From Myceligenerans crystallogenes (GTDB lineage: Bacteria; Actinomycetota; Actinomycetes; Actinomycetales; Cellulomonadaceae), in assembly GCF_039529775.1 (NCBI RefSeq), contig NZ_BAAANL010000002.1:310001-374000 (forward strand): a DNA stretch of 64,000 nt, given 5' to 3'. Both the position numbers and the translations under genes were made by a program. Of this stretch, positions 45,796-53,974 are shown piece after piece. Position 1 is the stretch's first letter. The number at the start of each line of letters is the position of its first letter. The notes under the pieces are model-generated. The model searched no databases. It was not told the origin of the DNA and saw only the letters and a program-made list of their open reading frames with translations.

Positions 45796-46752
45796 CTACG
45801 CCGCCTCGATCGTCCGGGCCACCTGCGCGAACGCGTCCAGGACCGTCCGGACCGCCAGACGCTCCGCCCGGTCCGGGCGCGCCATCGCGACCACGTACCG
45901 GCCCGCGGCGATCCCCGCGACGGGCCGCAGCGCCAGCCGCGGGTCCGACGTCGTGTACCGGGGCAGCACCGCCACCCGGTCGCTCGCCGCCACGAGCGCC
46001 TCGACCAGCCGGTTGTCGCGCAGCCGCTGCACCACCCGCAGCGGCCTCCCGGCCGCCGTCTCGACGGCGAGCCGCAGGCTGTCGAACGGATACCCCTCGG
46101 GCACGCCGTACCACTCGCACCCGGCCAGCTCCGCGGGCGTGACCTCGGCCGACGCGGCCAGCGGATGCCCCGCCCGCAGCGCGACGTCCAGCGGCTCGCG
46201 CAGCAGGGGCACCGTGGTCAGCCGCTCCGCGCCGTCCGGGACGGGACCGGTCAGGCTGTGCCCGACGACGACGTCGTGGTCCCGCACCAGCCGCGCGTAG
46301 GCGGTCTCGGCGACGTCGACGTCCGTGCACTCCAGTGCCACGTCCGTGCCCTCGAACCGCTCGAGCACGCCGGGCAGGAGCACCGCCGCCGCGCTCGGCA
46401 GCGCCGCCACGGTCACGGTGCCCGACGGCGACCCGACGTACGCGTCCCACCGCGCCTGCACCTGGGCGACCGCCCTGGCCAGGTCCGATGCGGCGTCGGC
46501 CAGGAGCCGGCCCGCCTCGGTGAGCCGCACGCCGCGCCCCGCGGGCTCCACGAGCGGCACGCCGAGCTCCCGCTGCGCCGTGCGCAGCTGCTGCGACACG
46601 GCCGACGGCGTACGGAACGTCGCCGCGGCCACGGCCGTGACCGACCCGCGATCCGCCAGTTCCCGCAGCAGCTCCAGGTGCCGCGGGTCGATCCGCGCGA
46701 GGTCGGCGCGCGCACGGCGCCCCGGCGCCGCCTTCCCGTCCGGCACATCCAT
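45796..46752 (-). CDS. LysR-family transcriptional regulator
   Basis: A 318-residue LysR protein. The HTH is LELLRELADRGSVTAVAAAT followed by FRTPSAVSQQLRTAQRELGV; the C-terminal periplasmic-binding-like effector domain includes VTVAALPSAAAVLLPGVLER and EGYPFDSLRLAVE. It is divergent from an EamA transporter gene, the classic regulator-exporter pair, and the promoter region has a LysR-type inverted repeat overlapping its own -10. TAGGCT ends six bases before the ATG, so it is probably leaderless. Confidence 0.9.
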   Translation of the reverse strand: MDVPDGKAAPGRRARADLARIDPRHLELLRELADRGSVTAVAAATFRTPSAVSQQLRTAQRELGVPLVEPAGRGVRLTEAGRLLADAASDLARAVAQVQARWDAYVGSPSGTVTVAALPSAAAVLLPGVLERFEGTDVALECTDVDVAETAYARLVRDHDVVVGHSLTGPVPDGAERLTTVPLLREPLDVALRAGHPLAASAEVTPAELAGCEWYGVPEGYPFDSLRLAVETAAGRPLRVVQRLRDNRLVEALVAASDRVAVLPRYTTSDPRLALRPVAGIAAGRYVVAMARPDRAERLAVRTVLDAFAQVARTIEAA

Positions 46753-46758
46753 GAAGGA

Positions 46759-46817
46759 AGCCTACACAGTGATGTAGAAACATTCGCTTGTCCTACAACC
46801 CCGACTCCGCGCAGACT
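46759..46817. promoter_or_regulatory. Divergent LysR/EamA promoter region with LysR box
   Basis: CTACA (46762-46766) and TGTAG (46773-46777) form an inverted repeat with the T-N11-A spacing of LysR sites. It overlaps the LysR gene's -10 TAGGCT (46764-46759, minus strand). CAGACT (46812-46817) is a likely -10 for the EamA gene. Confidence 0.65.
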
Positions 46818-46823
46818 CGCCGC

Positions 46824-47789
46824 ATGCCGCTCAAGCACCGCCTGCTCGCCCTCGTGGTCGCGCTGATGTGGGGACTCAACTTCCTCGCGATCGACGCCTC
46901 GCTCCAGCAGTTCCCGCCGTTCCTCCTCGTCGCGCTCCGGTTCACGCTCATCGCCGTGCCCACCCTGCTGCTGATTCCCCGGCCCCAGGTCCCGCTGCGC
47001 TGGCTGATCGGCTACGGGCTCGGCTTCGGGACGCTCCAGTTCCTCTTCCTGTACTGGGCGATGGCCGCGGGCTTCCCGCCCGGGCTGGCCTCGCTGGTGC
47101 TCCAGTCCTCGGCGCCGTTCACCGTGCTGCTCGGCGCGACGGTGTTCCGCGAGCGCGTCTCGGCCCGGCAGCTCGCCGGGCTGCTGGTGGCCACGGCGGG
47201 GCTGGCGGTGGTCGGCTGGCAGCAGGCGGCGCAGGCCGCGTTCGCGCCGTTCCTGCTCGTGCTCGCGGGCGGCCTCGGCTGGGCGATCGGCAACGTGTCC
47301 AACGCCCGCGCCGCGGCCGGGGCCGCCCGGCGGCCCAACCCGCTGCACGTGGCGATGTGGATGTCGGTGGTCCCGCCGGTACCGATGGCGCTGCTGTCCC
47401 TGGTGGTGGAGGGGCCGGAGGCGATCGCCGCCTCCTTCGCGCCCGGGCCCTCGTTCTGGCCCGCCCTGGCGGGTCTCGCGTACACCGTGCTGATCGGGAC
47501 GCTGGCGGCGTCGGGCGCCTGGACCTGGCTGATGTCCCGGCACCCGGCCGGCACCGTGGCGCCGTTCTCGATGCTGGTCCCGGTGGTCGGGCTGAGCTCG
47601 TCGGCGCTGCTGACCGGGGAGGACCTGGGGCCGGCGGAGCTGGCCGGGGCGGCCCTGGTGATCGCGGGCGTGCTGTGGGGGTCGCGTGTCCCCCCTGTCA
47701 CATCTCGCCGTCCCGCCGCGTCATCAGAGCAGGAACGCGAGCGGGACGCGGCCGGCGACGGTTCGCAGGCCCCCGCCGGGAGAGGATGA
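46824..47789 (+). CDS. EamA/DMT-family transporter (exporter)
   Basis: A 321-residue, ten-helix drug/metabolite transporter with two EamA repeats. VVALMWGLNFLAIDASLQQF begins the first; VLQSSAPFTVLLGATVFRER and VGLSSSALLTGEDLGPAELA are the typical conserved turns. Such proteins export amino acids, drugs or metabolites. The ATG at 46824 is six bases after CAGACT and is preferred over an earlier TTG. The C-terminal tail after the last helix is hydrophilic (SEQERERDAAGDG). It lies four bases upstream of the sigma factor gene. Confidence 0.88.
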   Translation: MPLKHRLLALVVALMWGLNFLAIDASLQQFPPFLLVALRFTLIAVPTLLLIPRPQVPLRWLIGYGLGFGTLQFLFLYWAMAAGFPPGLASLVLQSSAPFTVLLGATVFRERVSARQLAGLLVATAGLAVVGWQQAAQAAFAPFLLVLAGGLGWAIGNVSNARAAAGAARRPNPLHVAMWMSVVPPVPMALLSLVVEGPEAIAASFAPGPSFWPALAGLAYTVLIGTLAASGAWTWLMSRHPAGTVAPFSMLVPVVGLSSSALLTGEDLGPAELAGAALVIAGVLWGSRVPPVTSRRPAASSEQERERDAAGDGSQAPAGRG

Positions 47790-47793
47790 CACC

Positions 47794-48876
47794 ATGAACG
47801 ACCACGGCCCGCCGGCCGGCACCCCGGCCGGCACCACCACCGACGCCGCCCGCGACGAACTGCTCGGCCGCCTGCGGCCGCTCTCCTTCGCGGTCGCCTA
47901 CCGCATGCTCGGCAGCGTGACGGAGGCGGAGGATGTCGTGCAGGAGGCGCTGTGGAAGGTCTCCCGGCAGACGCAGGAGCCCGAGGGCCTGCGCAACCCC
48001 GAGGGCTTCGTCACCACCGTCACCACGCGCCTCGCGATCAACGTGCTCCGCTCGGCCCGCGCGCGGCGCGAGACGTACGTCGGGCCGTGGCTGCCGGAAC
48101 CGCTCGTGTCGGGGCCGGCGGGACGGCCCGGCCCGGTGGCCGTCGCGCACGCCACCGCCCCGCCCGACGCCGCCGCCCACGCCGAGCTGGCCGACGAGCT
48201 GTCCACCGCGTTCCTCGTGGTCCTGGAGACCCTCAGCCCCACCGAACGGGCCGCGTTCCTGCTGCACGACGTCCTCGGCTACCCGCACGGCGAGGCCGCC
48301 GAGATCATCGGCACCAGCGTCACCTCCGCCCGGCAGCTCGCCTCGCGGGCCCGCCGGCGGATCACCGAGAGGCGGAGCGCGGCGCTGGAGAGAACGCCCG
48401 CCCGCCAGGAGCGCGACGACGCCCGCCGGCTCGTGGAGCGCTTCCTCGCGGCGGTCGAGCACGGCGACGTCGACGAGTTCGTCGACCTCCTGGCCGAGGA
48501 CGTCGTCTTCACCGGCGACGGCGGCGGCAACGTCCCCCGCGGGCTCGCGTTCACGCGGCCGTTCGGCGGGCGCGAGCACGTCGCGCGCGCCATCGGCGGC
48601 TACACCCAGCACGGCGAGCAGTCGCTCGTGCGGCTGGTCGGCGCCGAGGTCGGCGGCGCGCCCGGCCTGCTCGTCATGGCCGGCGACGAGATCGGCGGCG
48701 GCCTGTTCGCCGCGATGTCGGTCGACGTCGCCGCGGACGACACCGGCAGGCTCCGGATCACCGCCCTGCACAGCGTGGTCAACCCCGAGAAACTCGGTCA
48801 CCTCGGCCCGCTCGCGGACCTCGGCCGCCTGGCCGCCGCCGTGCACGAGCTGCGCGGGCACCGTCGCGGCCGGTAA
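47794..48876 (+). CDS. ECF41-family RNA polymerase sigma factor with SnoaL-like C-terminal domain
   Basis: A 360-residue ECF sigma factor. Sigma2 (AYRMLGSVTEAEDVVQEALW) and sigma4 (LSPTERAAFLLHDVLGYPHG, then SVTSARQLASRARRRI) are followed by a SnoaL-like C-terminal domain with the ECF41 landmarks WLPEPL, DGGG and VNPEKL. The C-terminal domain regulates the sigma factor in place of a separate anti-sigma protein. ECF41 genes usually sit beside a carboxymuconolactone decarboxylase, oxidoreductase or epimerase gene; here the neighbours are a transporter and a RyR/TrkA-N protein instead. AGAGG precedes the ATG. Confidence 0.92.
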   Translation: MNDHGPPAGTPAGTTTDAARDELLGRLRPLSFAVAYRMLGSVTEAEDVVQEALWKVSRQTQEPEGLRNPEGFVTTVTTRLAINVLRSARARRETYVGPWLPEPLVSGPAGRPGPVAVAHATAPPDAAAHAELADELSTAFLVVLETLSPTERAAFLLHDVLGYPHGEAAEIIGTSVTSARQLASRARRRITERRSAALERTPARQERDDARRLVERFLAAVEHGDVDEFVDLLAEDVVFTGDGGGNVPRGLAFTRPFGGREHVARAIGGYTQHGEQSLVRLVGAEVGGAPGLLVMAGDEIGGGLFAAMSVDVAADDTGRLRITALHSVVNPEKLGHLGPLADLGRLAAAVHELRGHRRGR

Positions 48877-48883
48877 CTGACAT

Positions 48884-48910
48884 AGCGGAACAATGGAGTA
48901 GCGTTCCGCT
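48884..48910. promoter_or_regulatory. 8-bp inverted repeat over the -10 of the RyR gene
   Basis: AGCGGAAC (48884-48891) and GTTCCGCT (48903-48910) flank 11 bases. The probable -10 TAGCGT (48899-48904) lies inside and ends seven bases before the GTG start, so a bound repressor would block transcription. The arms resemble TetR-type GGAAC/GTTCC sites. Confidence 0.7.
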
Positions 48911-48911
48911 C

Positions 48912-50582
48912 GTGACGCGCCCCCGCATGCCCTGGACCCGGATCGGATTCGCCGCCCTCGTGACCGGATCGCTCGTGCTGGGTGCCTGGGGCCTCGCGCT
49001 CGACACCGCCGCGATCCCGGGCCGCACCTGGCTCGACGTCGTCTACCACGACATCCAGCTGTTCGTGCTGGGCGCGGACCCGGCCAGCACCGGCGGCGCC
49101 CTGTCCTGGCAGCTCCAGCTCGCGCGGTTCCTCGCCCCGGTCACCGCGGTCTGGGCGGCCGTCAGCGCGGTCCGCTCGCTGTTCGCCGAGCGGCTGCGCC
49201 GCCTGCGGGACCGCCGGACGCGCGGGCACGCGATCGTCGTCGGGCGCACCGACGCGGCCGACGCCGTCGCCGGCGCGCTGCGCGCCGGCGGTCACGACAT
49301 CCTGCGGGCCGACGACGCCGCCGGCCTGGACGACGCGGGCCTGGCCGGGGCCGAGGTCGTGTACGCGTGCGACGACGACTCGGCGAACGCCTCGGTCAAC
49401 GTGCTCACCGTGGCGGCCGTCGCCGACACCGTCCGCGAGCGGGGCCACGGGCCGCAGCGCCTGTACGCCCACGTCGGCGACCCGGAGCTGGCCCTCGCCC
49501 TGCAGGCGCGGCACCTGGCGTGCCCGCAGGCGGGCGTCGACTTCTTCACGATCGACCTGCTCGCCGCCCAGTGCCTGGCCGCCGCGGAGGTCCGCGACCT
49601 CGGGACGGCGGCGTCGGTGGCGGTGCTCGGGTCGGGGAACCTGGCGCGCGCCCTGGTCGCGGCGCTCGCCCGCGAGTGGGAGCTCGTGACCGGCGGCAGG
49701 AGCAGGCTGTCGGTGACGCTCGTGGCCGACGACGCCGACCGCGTCGCCGCCGGGCTGAGCACCCGCTGGGGCGCGGTCGCGAACGCCTGCGACCTGCGCC
49801 CGCTGACGGTGATCCCGGACTTCGCGTTCGACCGGATCTACGTCTGCCCCGACGACGAGGACACCGCGCTGCACCTCGCCCTGAGCGAGCCGGTGCTGTG
49901 GCGCGGCGGGCCGGGCTCGCTGGTGGTGGTCCTCGACCGGCTGGCGGGCCTCGGGAAGGTGTTCGGCGCGAGCCCCGCCCACGTGCTGGACGACCTGGGC
50001 GGCCGGCTGCGCACCGTCATGGTGCGCGATCTGCTGGCCCGCCACCGTCACGCCGAGCCGCGCGTCCACGAGGACATGTACGACCGCCTCGCCCGCGCCG
50101 TCCACCACGTCTACCTGCGCAACCAGCTCGAGCGCGGCGTCGCGTGGGAGAGCGGGCCGGCGATGCGCCGCTGGGAGGACCTGAGCGAGGACCTGCGCGA
50201 GTCGAACCGCGGCTGGGTCATCGGGCTCCCGGGCCGGCTCGAGCGCGTCGGCGGCACGACGGCGCCGCGCAACGGCGGCCCCCGCGGGGGCGAGATCCCC
50301 ACGGGGGCGATGCTGGACGAGCTCGCCGTGGCGGAGCACGACCTGTGGGAGGAGGTCCGGGTCGCCCTCGGCTGGCGGCACGGCCCCGTCCGCGACGACG
50401 CGCGCAAGCTGCACCCGGGGATCGGCGTCCCGTGGCACGACCTGACCGAGGCCGAGAAGGACAAGGACCGCGACGTCATCCGCAACCTCCCGGAGATCCT
50501 CGCGGAGTTCGGCCTGGAGCTGGTCTTCTACGACCTGCGCGCGGCCGCCCACGAGCCCGGGCAGCAGCTGACCGGCAGGTGA
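48912..50582 (+). CDS. Membrane-anchored TrkA-N/Rossmann protein with C-terminal RyR domain
   Basis: A 556-residue protein: two hydrophobic helices near residues 8-28 and 68-88 that flank a short outer loop, then two nucleotide-binding Rossmann regions (HAIVVGRTDAADAVAGALRA near 105; SVAVLGSGNLARALVAALAR near 235), and a C-terminal RyR domain (ELAVAEHDLWEEVRVALGW, then RDDARKLHPGIGVPWHDLTE, near 468-540). The layout recalls potassium-channel RCK/TrkA-N proteins, but the pore loop is not evident. RyR domains are best known from ryanodine receptors, and bacterial examples have no assigned role. The start is GTG, seven bases after a -10. Confidence 0.82.
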   Translation: MTRPRMPWTRIGFAALVTGSLVLGAWGLALDTAAIPGRTWLDVVYHDIQLFVLGADPASTGGALSWQLQLARFLAPVTAVWAAVSAVRSLFAERLRRLRDRRTRGHAIVVGRTDAADAVAGALRAGGHDILRADDAAGLDDAGLAGAEVVYACDDDSANASVNVLTVAAVADTVRERGHGPQRLYAHVGDPELALALQARHLACPQAGVDFFTIDLLAAQCLAAAEVRDLGTAASVAVLGSGNLARALVAALAREWELVTGGRSRLSVTLVADDADRVAAGLSTRWGAVANACDLRPLTVIPDFAFDRIYVCPDDEDTALHLALSEPVLWRGGPGSLVVVLDRLAGLGKVFGASPAHVLDDLGGRLRTVMVRDLLARHRHAEPRVHEDMYDRLARAVHHVYLRNQLERGVAWESGPAMRRWEDLSEDLRESNRGWVIGLPGRLERVGGTTAPRNGGPRGGEIPTGAMLDELAVAEHDLWEEVRVALGWRHGPVRDDARKLHPGIGVPWHDLTEAEKDKDRDVIRNLPEILAEFGLELVFYDLRAAAHEPGQQLTGR

Positions 50583-50595
50583 GGACCCCTCGCCG

Positions 50596-51627
50596 TCAGC
50601 GCCCGGCGACCGGTGCCGCCGGGAGGATCGGCGCGGCGACCAGCGCATGTGCGTCCATGGGCAGTGGCGCCACCCGCTCGACGACCAACCCGGCCCGATC
50701 CAGGAGGAGGCTGATCTCGTCGAGAGTGCGGTGCCGGCCTCCGGTCGTCATCAGCAGGTGCAGGTCCCACAACGCGGGCAGCAGGGTGGGATCGTCGTCG
50801 TCGACGAACCGATCGAGGACGAGCAGCCGGGACGATGAACCGGCCATCCCGCGACGGCAGTTCGCGAAGACCTGGACCACCAGATCGTCGTCCCAGCCCG
50901 CGAGCACCCGGCTGAGGAGGTAGACGTTCCCCCCTGCGGGCACCCCCGCGAACATGTCGCCCCCGACCAGGCGTACGCGGTCCAGGCCGACGGCGGCCGC
51001 CAGATGCTCCTTCGCCCTGGGGATCATGTGCTCACGCTCCAGAAGCACTCCCGAGGCGTCGGGCGTCGCGCGCAGGATCGACGCGAGAAGCTCCCCGCCA
51101 CCGCCGCCGACGTCAACGATCTCGCGGCCCCCCGTGAAGTCGAAGACCTCCGGTACCCGGTCGAAGAACATGCTCGCGGCGTTCATGGTCGCCTGAAACC
51201 GCCGGGCGGTACCGTCATGGTCGCCGAGGTACTCGTAGAGCGGCTCCCCGAAGGCGATCTCGAATCCCGATCCGGCCGTGGCGACGGCCTCGTGGGAATG
51301 CGCCCAGGCCGCATAGAACTCCTCGCCGTAGAGCAGGCACATCTCACTCAGGGATCCCGGCCCCGTGATCAGCGCCTCGCTCAGCCTGGTGCTGCGATAG
51401 CCGCCGGACTCATCGCCCTCGAAGACGCCCATCGCGATCATCAGCCGCATCAGGCGGCGGATGCCCTCGGGATCAGCCCCTGTCTCCTCGGCGAGCTCCC
51501 TGCTCGCCGTCCGGCCGGCCGCGACGTGGTCGGGCAGCTTGAACCTGACGGCGGCGTACAGGGCCTGGGCCCTCCAGCCTCCCGTGATCATCTCGATCAC
51601 CTCGCGGGTTACCTGCGTGTCAGCCAC
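50596..51627 (-). CDS. SAM-dependent O-methyltransferase (Methyltransf_2 type)
   Basis: A 343-residue small-molecule methyltransferase with an N-terminal winged-helix dimerisation domain (SRELAEETGADPEGIRRLMR) and a C-terminal Rossmann domain with SAM motif I IVDVGGGGGELLASILRA; VYLLSRVLAGWDDD replaces the usual catalytic HxWxD-like loop. It resembles methyltransferases of polyketide and hydroxyneurosporene type. It has a perfect AGGAGG seven bases before its GTG start, unlike its neighbours, and its codon use is somewhat less GC-biased, hinting at a different origin. No biosynthetic partner genes are adjacent. Confidence 0.85.
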   Translation of the reverse strand: MADTQVTREVIEMITGGWRAQALYAAVRFKLPDHVAAGRTASRELAEETGADPEGIRRLMRLMIAMGVFEGDESGGYRSTRLSEALITGPGSLSEMCLLYGEEFYAAWAHSHEAVATAGSGFEIAFGEPLYEYLGDHDGTARRFQATMNAASMFFDRVPEVFDFTGGREIVDVGGGGGELLASILRATPDASGVLLEREHMIPRAKEHLAAAVGLDRVRLVGGDMFAGVPAGGNVYLLSRVLAGWDDDLVVQVFANCRRGMAGSSSRLLVLDRFVDDDDPTLLPALWDLHLLMTTGGRHRTLDEISLLLDRAGLVVERVAPLPMDAHALVAAPILPAAPVAGR

Positions 51628-51717
51628 TTTCAGACCTCCTGTGTGCGCCGTTGCGAAATCACGATGATCGGTCTTCGTCGGGCGTGACCTGCCGCTCGAA
51701 CGCCGTCGTCCCCCGGG

Positions 51718-52425
51718 CTACCCGTCGATCCCCAGGTGCCGCAGCACCGCCAGCACCCGGCGGTGCGCGGCCGCGTCCTGCGGCAGGTCGAGCTTGACGA
51801 AGATCGCGGCCACGTTCTTCTCGACCGCGCCGTAGGACAGCACGAGCCGGTCCGCGATCGCCCCGTTGGACAGCCCCTGCGCCATCAGCGCGAGCACCTC
51901 CCGCTCGCGCGGGGTCAGGCGCACGAGGCCGGGATCCCCGCCGGAGCGGGCGGCGCCGAGCAGCTGGGTCACCACCTCGGGGTCCAGCACCGTCTCCCCC
52001 GCCGCGACGCGCGCGAGCGCGCCGGTGAAGTCCCGCACGTCGGCCACGCGGTCCTTGAGCAGGTAGCCGACGCCGCGGGCGTCGGCCTCCAGCAGGCGGG
52101 ACGCGTACGTCGTCTCGATCCACTGCGAGAACAGCAGCACCGGGAGCCCGGGCAGCCGCTCGCGCAGCGCGAGCACCGCGCGCAGGCCCTCGTCGGTGTG
52201 CGACGGCGGCATCCGCACGTCGGCGACGACGACGTCCGGCGGGGTCCCCGCGTCCGCGAGCGCCGTGACCTCGGCGACCAGCGCGTCGCCGTCGGCCACG
52301 GTCGCCACGACCTCGTGCCCGCGCCGGGCGAGCAGGGCGGCGAGGCCGTCGCGCAGGATCGCGGAGTCCTCGGCGATGGCCACGCGCAGGCCGCCGGTCT
52401 CCCCGGCGTGGGGCGCGGGGGTCAC
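51718..52425 (-). CDS. NarL/LuxR-family response regulator
   Basis: A 235-residue two-component regulator with receiver motifs RVAIAEDSAILRDGL and VVVADVRMPP (phosphoacceptor Asp) and the C-terminal HTH VRLTPREREVLALMAQGLSN, then VEKNVAAIFVKLDL. The GTG start at 52425 overlaps the kinase stop (GTGA), so kinase and regulator are translated together. The target is unknown; the divergent cutinase gene on the far side of the kinase is one candidate. Confidence 0.92.
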   Translation of the reverse strand: MTPAPHAGETGGLRVAIAEDSAILRDGLAALLARRGHEVVATVADGDALVAEVTALADAGTPPDVVVADVRMPPSHTDEGLRAVLALRERLPGLPVLLFSQWIETTYASRLLEADARGVGYLLKDRVADVRDFTGALARVAAGETVLDPEVVTQLLGAARSGGDPGLVRLTPREREVLALMAQGLSNGAIADRLVLSYGAVEKNVAAIFVKLDLPQDAAAHRRVLAVLRHLGIDG

Positions 52426-53768
52426 GGGCGGGTGCTGGTCGGGAGCGTCACGGTCACCACGGTAGGCCCTCCGGGCGGGCTGATCAGGTCGAACGCGCCG
52501 TCGACGGCGTGCACGCGGTCGCGTAGCCCGGCCAGTCCCGTGCGCTTGCCGGATCCGTCGTCGTCGAAGACGACGGCGCCGCCGCGGCCGTCGTCGCTGA
52601 CCTGGACCACGACCCGGCGGCCCTGGCGTTCGACGTGGACGTGGACGGCGGTGGCTCCCGCGTGCTTGGCGGCGTTGGTGGTGAGCTCGGCGACGGTGTA
52701 GTAGACGATCGACTCGACGGCGGGGGCGAGGCGCGGGTCGTCGACGCCCGGGGCGACGTCGGCCCGGACCGGGAGGGGTGCGCGGGCGGCGAGGGTGCGC
52801 AGCGCGACGGCGAGGCCGCTGTCGAGGGCGGCGGGGTGAATGCCGCGGGCGATCTCGCGCAGTTCGGCGAGGGTCTCGAGGGCCGAGGCGTGGGCGGTGT
52901 CGAGCAGGCCGGTCGCGGCCCGCGGGTCGCCGCCGTCGGAGAGCTGCTCACGGGCCTCGTCGACCTGCATGGCCACGGCGACCAGGCGGGCCTGGGTGCC
53001 GTCGTGCAGGTCGCGTTCGATGCGGCGCAGGCGCGCGTCGGCGGCGTCGACGGCGACGGCGCGGGACGCGCGCAGCTCGGCCATGCGGACGGCGCCGCGG
53101 GTGGGGCCCAGCAGGGCCTGGGCGAGGACCGTCAGCAACATGGTGAACAGGCGCTGGAGCCACGGCCAGAGGAACAGCAGCAGGACGCCGGAGGCGACCG
53201 CGACGAGGAGTTCGTTGGCCTGGCCGACGACGAGATCGCCGTAGAGGCCGTCCTCCATCGCGTCCAGGGGCAGGTAGCGGTACCAGATCGGGTAGGTGAC
53301 GGAACCGAGCGCCACGGCCAGGAACACGGTGCTCACGACGAATCCGGCCACGACCACCGGGAACGAGACGATCAGGTACAGCCACGCGCGCCAGCCCGAG
53401 CTGTCGCCGAGCAGCGAGCCGATCCCGCGCCAGAACCCGCGGCCGCGGACGAACACGGGCGGTTCGGGGATCTCGACGTCGAGCGTCTGGCGCAGGGCCA
53501 GCCGGTGCAGGGCGCCCCAGCCGCGGGCACCGACGATCAGGCCGCCCCCGACCCAGAGGCCGGCGACGGTGACGGCGAGCCCGGCCAGCAGCGCGATCGT
53601 GACCCAGCCGTAGGCGAACCCGAACGGGGCCACCAGGAGCGCGATCCAGAGGTAGCCGTACTCGCGCCAGGTGCGGGAGCGGAAGGGGGCGGTGAGGAAG
53701 CCGACGGGCCGGGCCGCCGGCCGCGCGGCGGGCGCTCCGGACGGAGCGGGCGAGGTCATGGTGCTCAT
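52422..53768 (-). CDS. NarL-type sensor histidine kinase
   Basis: A 448-residue kinase with several membrane helices in the first half (EYGYLWIALLVAPFGFAYGW; VSFPVVVAGFVVSTVFLAVA; a third pair near 250-290), then the HisKA_3 box RIERDLHDGTQARLVAVAMQ with the phosphorylated His, and an HATPase with ELTTNAAKHAGATAV and GLAGLRDRVHAVDGAF. The ligand-sensing part is the membrane domain, with a Sensor-like layout. AGGTGG precedes the ATG at 53768. It forms an operon with the response regulator and is divergent from the first cutinase gene. Confidence 0.9.
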   Translation of the reverse strand: MSTMTSPAPSGAPAARPAARPVGFLTAPFRSRTWREYGYLWIALLVAPFGFAYGWVTIALLAGLAVTVAGLWVGGGLIVGARGWGALHRLALRQTLDVEIPEPPVFVRGRGFWRGIGSLLGDSSGWRAWLYLIVSFPVVVAGFVVSTVFLAVALGSVTYPIWYRYLPLDAMEDGLYGDLVVGQANELLVAVASGVLLLFLWPWLQRLFTMLLTVLAQALLGPTRGAVRMAELRASRAVAVDAADARLRRIERDLHDGTQARLVAVAMQVDEAREQLSDGGDPRAATGLLDTAHASALETLAELREIARGIHPAALDSGLAVALRTLAARAPLPVRADVAPGVDDPRLAPAVESIVYYTVAELTTNAAKHAGATAVHVHVERQGRRVVVQVSDDGRGGAVVFDDDGSGKRTGLAGLRDRVHAVDGAFDLISPPGGPTVVTVTLPTSTRP

Positions 53769-53853
53769 GGTTCCACCTTGGCGAACGGACGGGCACCCGG
53801 GCCAGGGTGCCCGCCGGTGGACCAGGGGTAGGGCGGTCCCCCGTGCGACCCGG

Positions 53854-53902
53854 CACCGGTGATTCTGCCGATGTGCGCCCGCCCGGTCCGGGGTGAATCT
53901 TG
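53854..53902 (+). promoter_or_regulatory. Conserved upstream block of cutinase module, copy 1
   Basis: These 49 bases align without gaps to 56476-56524, with 36 identities (for example ACCGGTGA, TGCCGATG, ATCTTG). The block ends 72 bases before the cutinase start here and 67 in the second copy. It probably contains the shared promoter or operator of the two modules. Confidence 0.7.
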
Positions 53903-53907
53903 ATCGC

Positions 53908-53941
53908 GCCCGCCGGCGTCCGGCGCCGGACGCCGGCGGGC
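53908..53941. promoter_or_regulatory. 34-bp perfect palindrome upstream of cutinase 1
   Basis: The arm GCCCGCCGGCGTCCGGC (53908-53924) is followed directly by its exact reverse complement (53925-53941), with no spacer. It lies between the conserved block and the ribosome-binding site, so it is probably in the 5' leader, where it would form a very stable hairpin. The second module lacks it. Confidence 0.85.
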
Positions 53942-53974
53942 ATCCACGAACGGCCACGTCAAGGAGGACGAACC

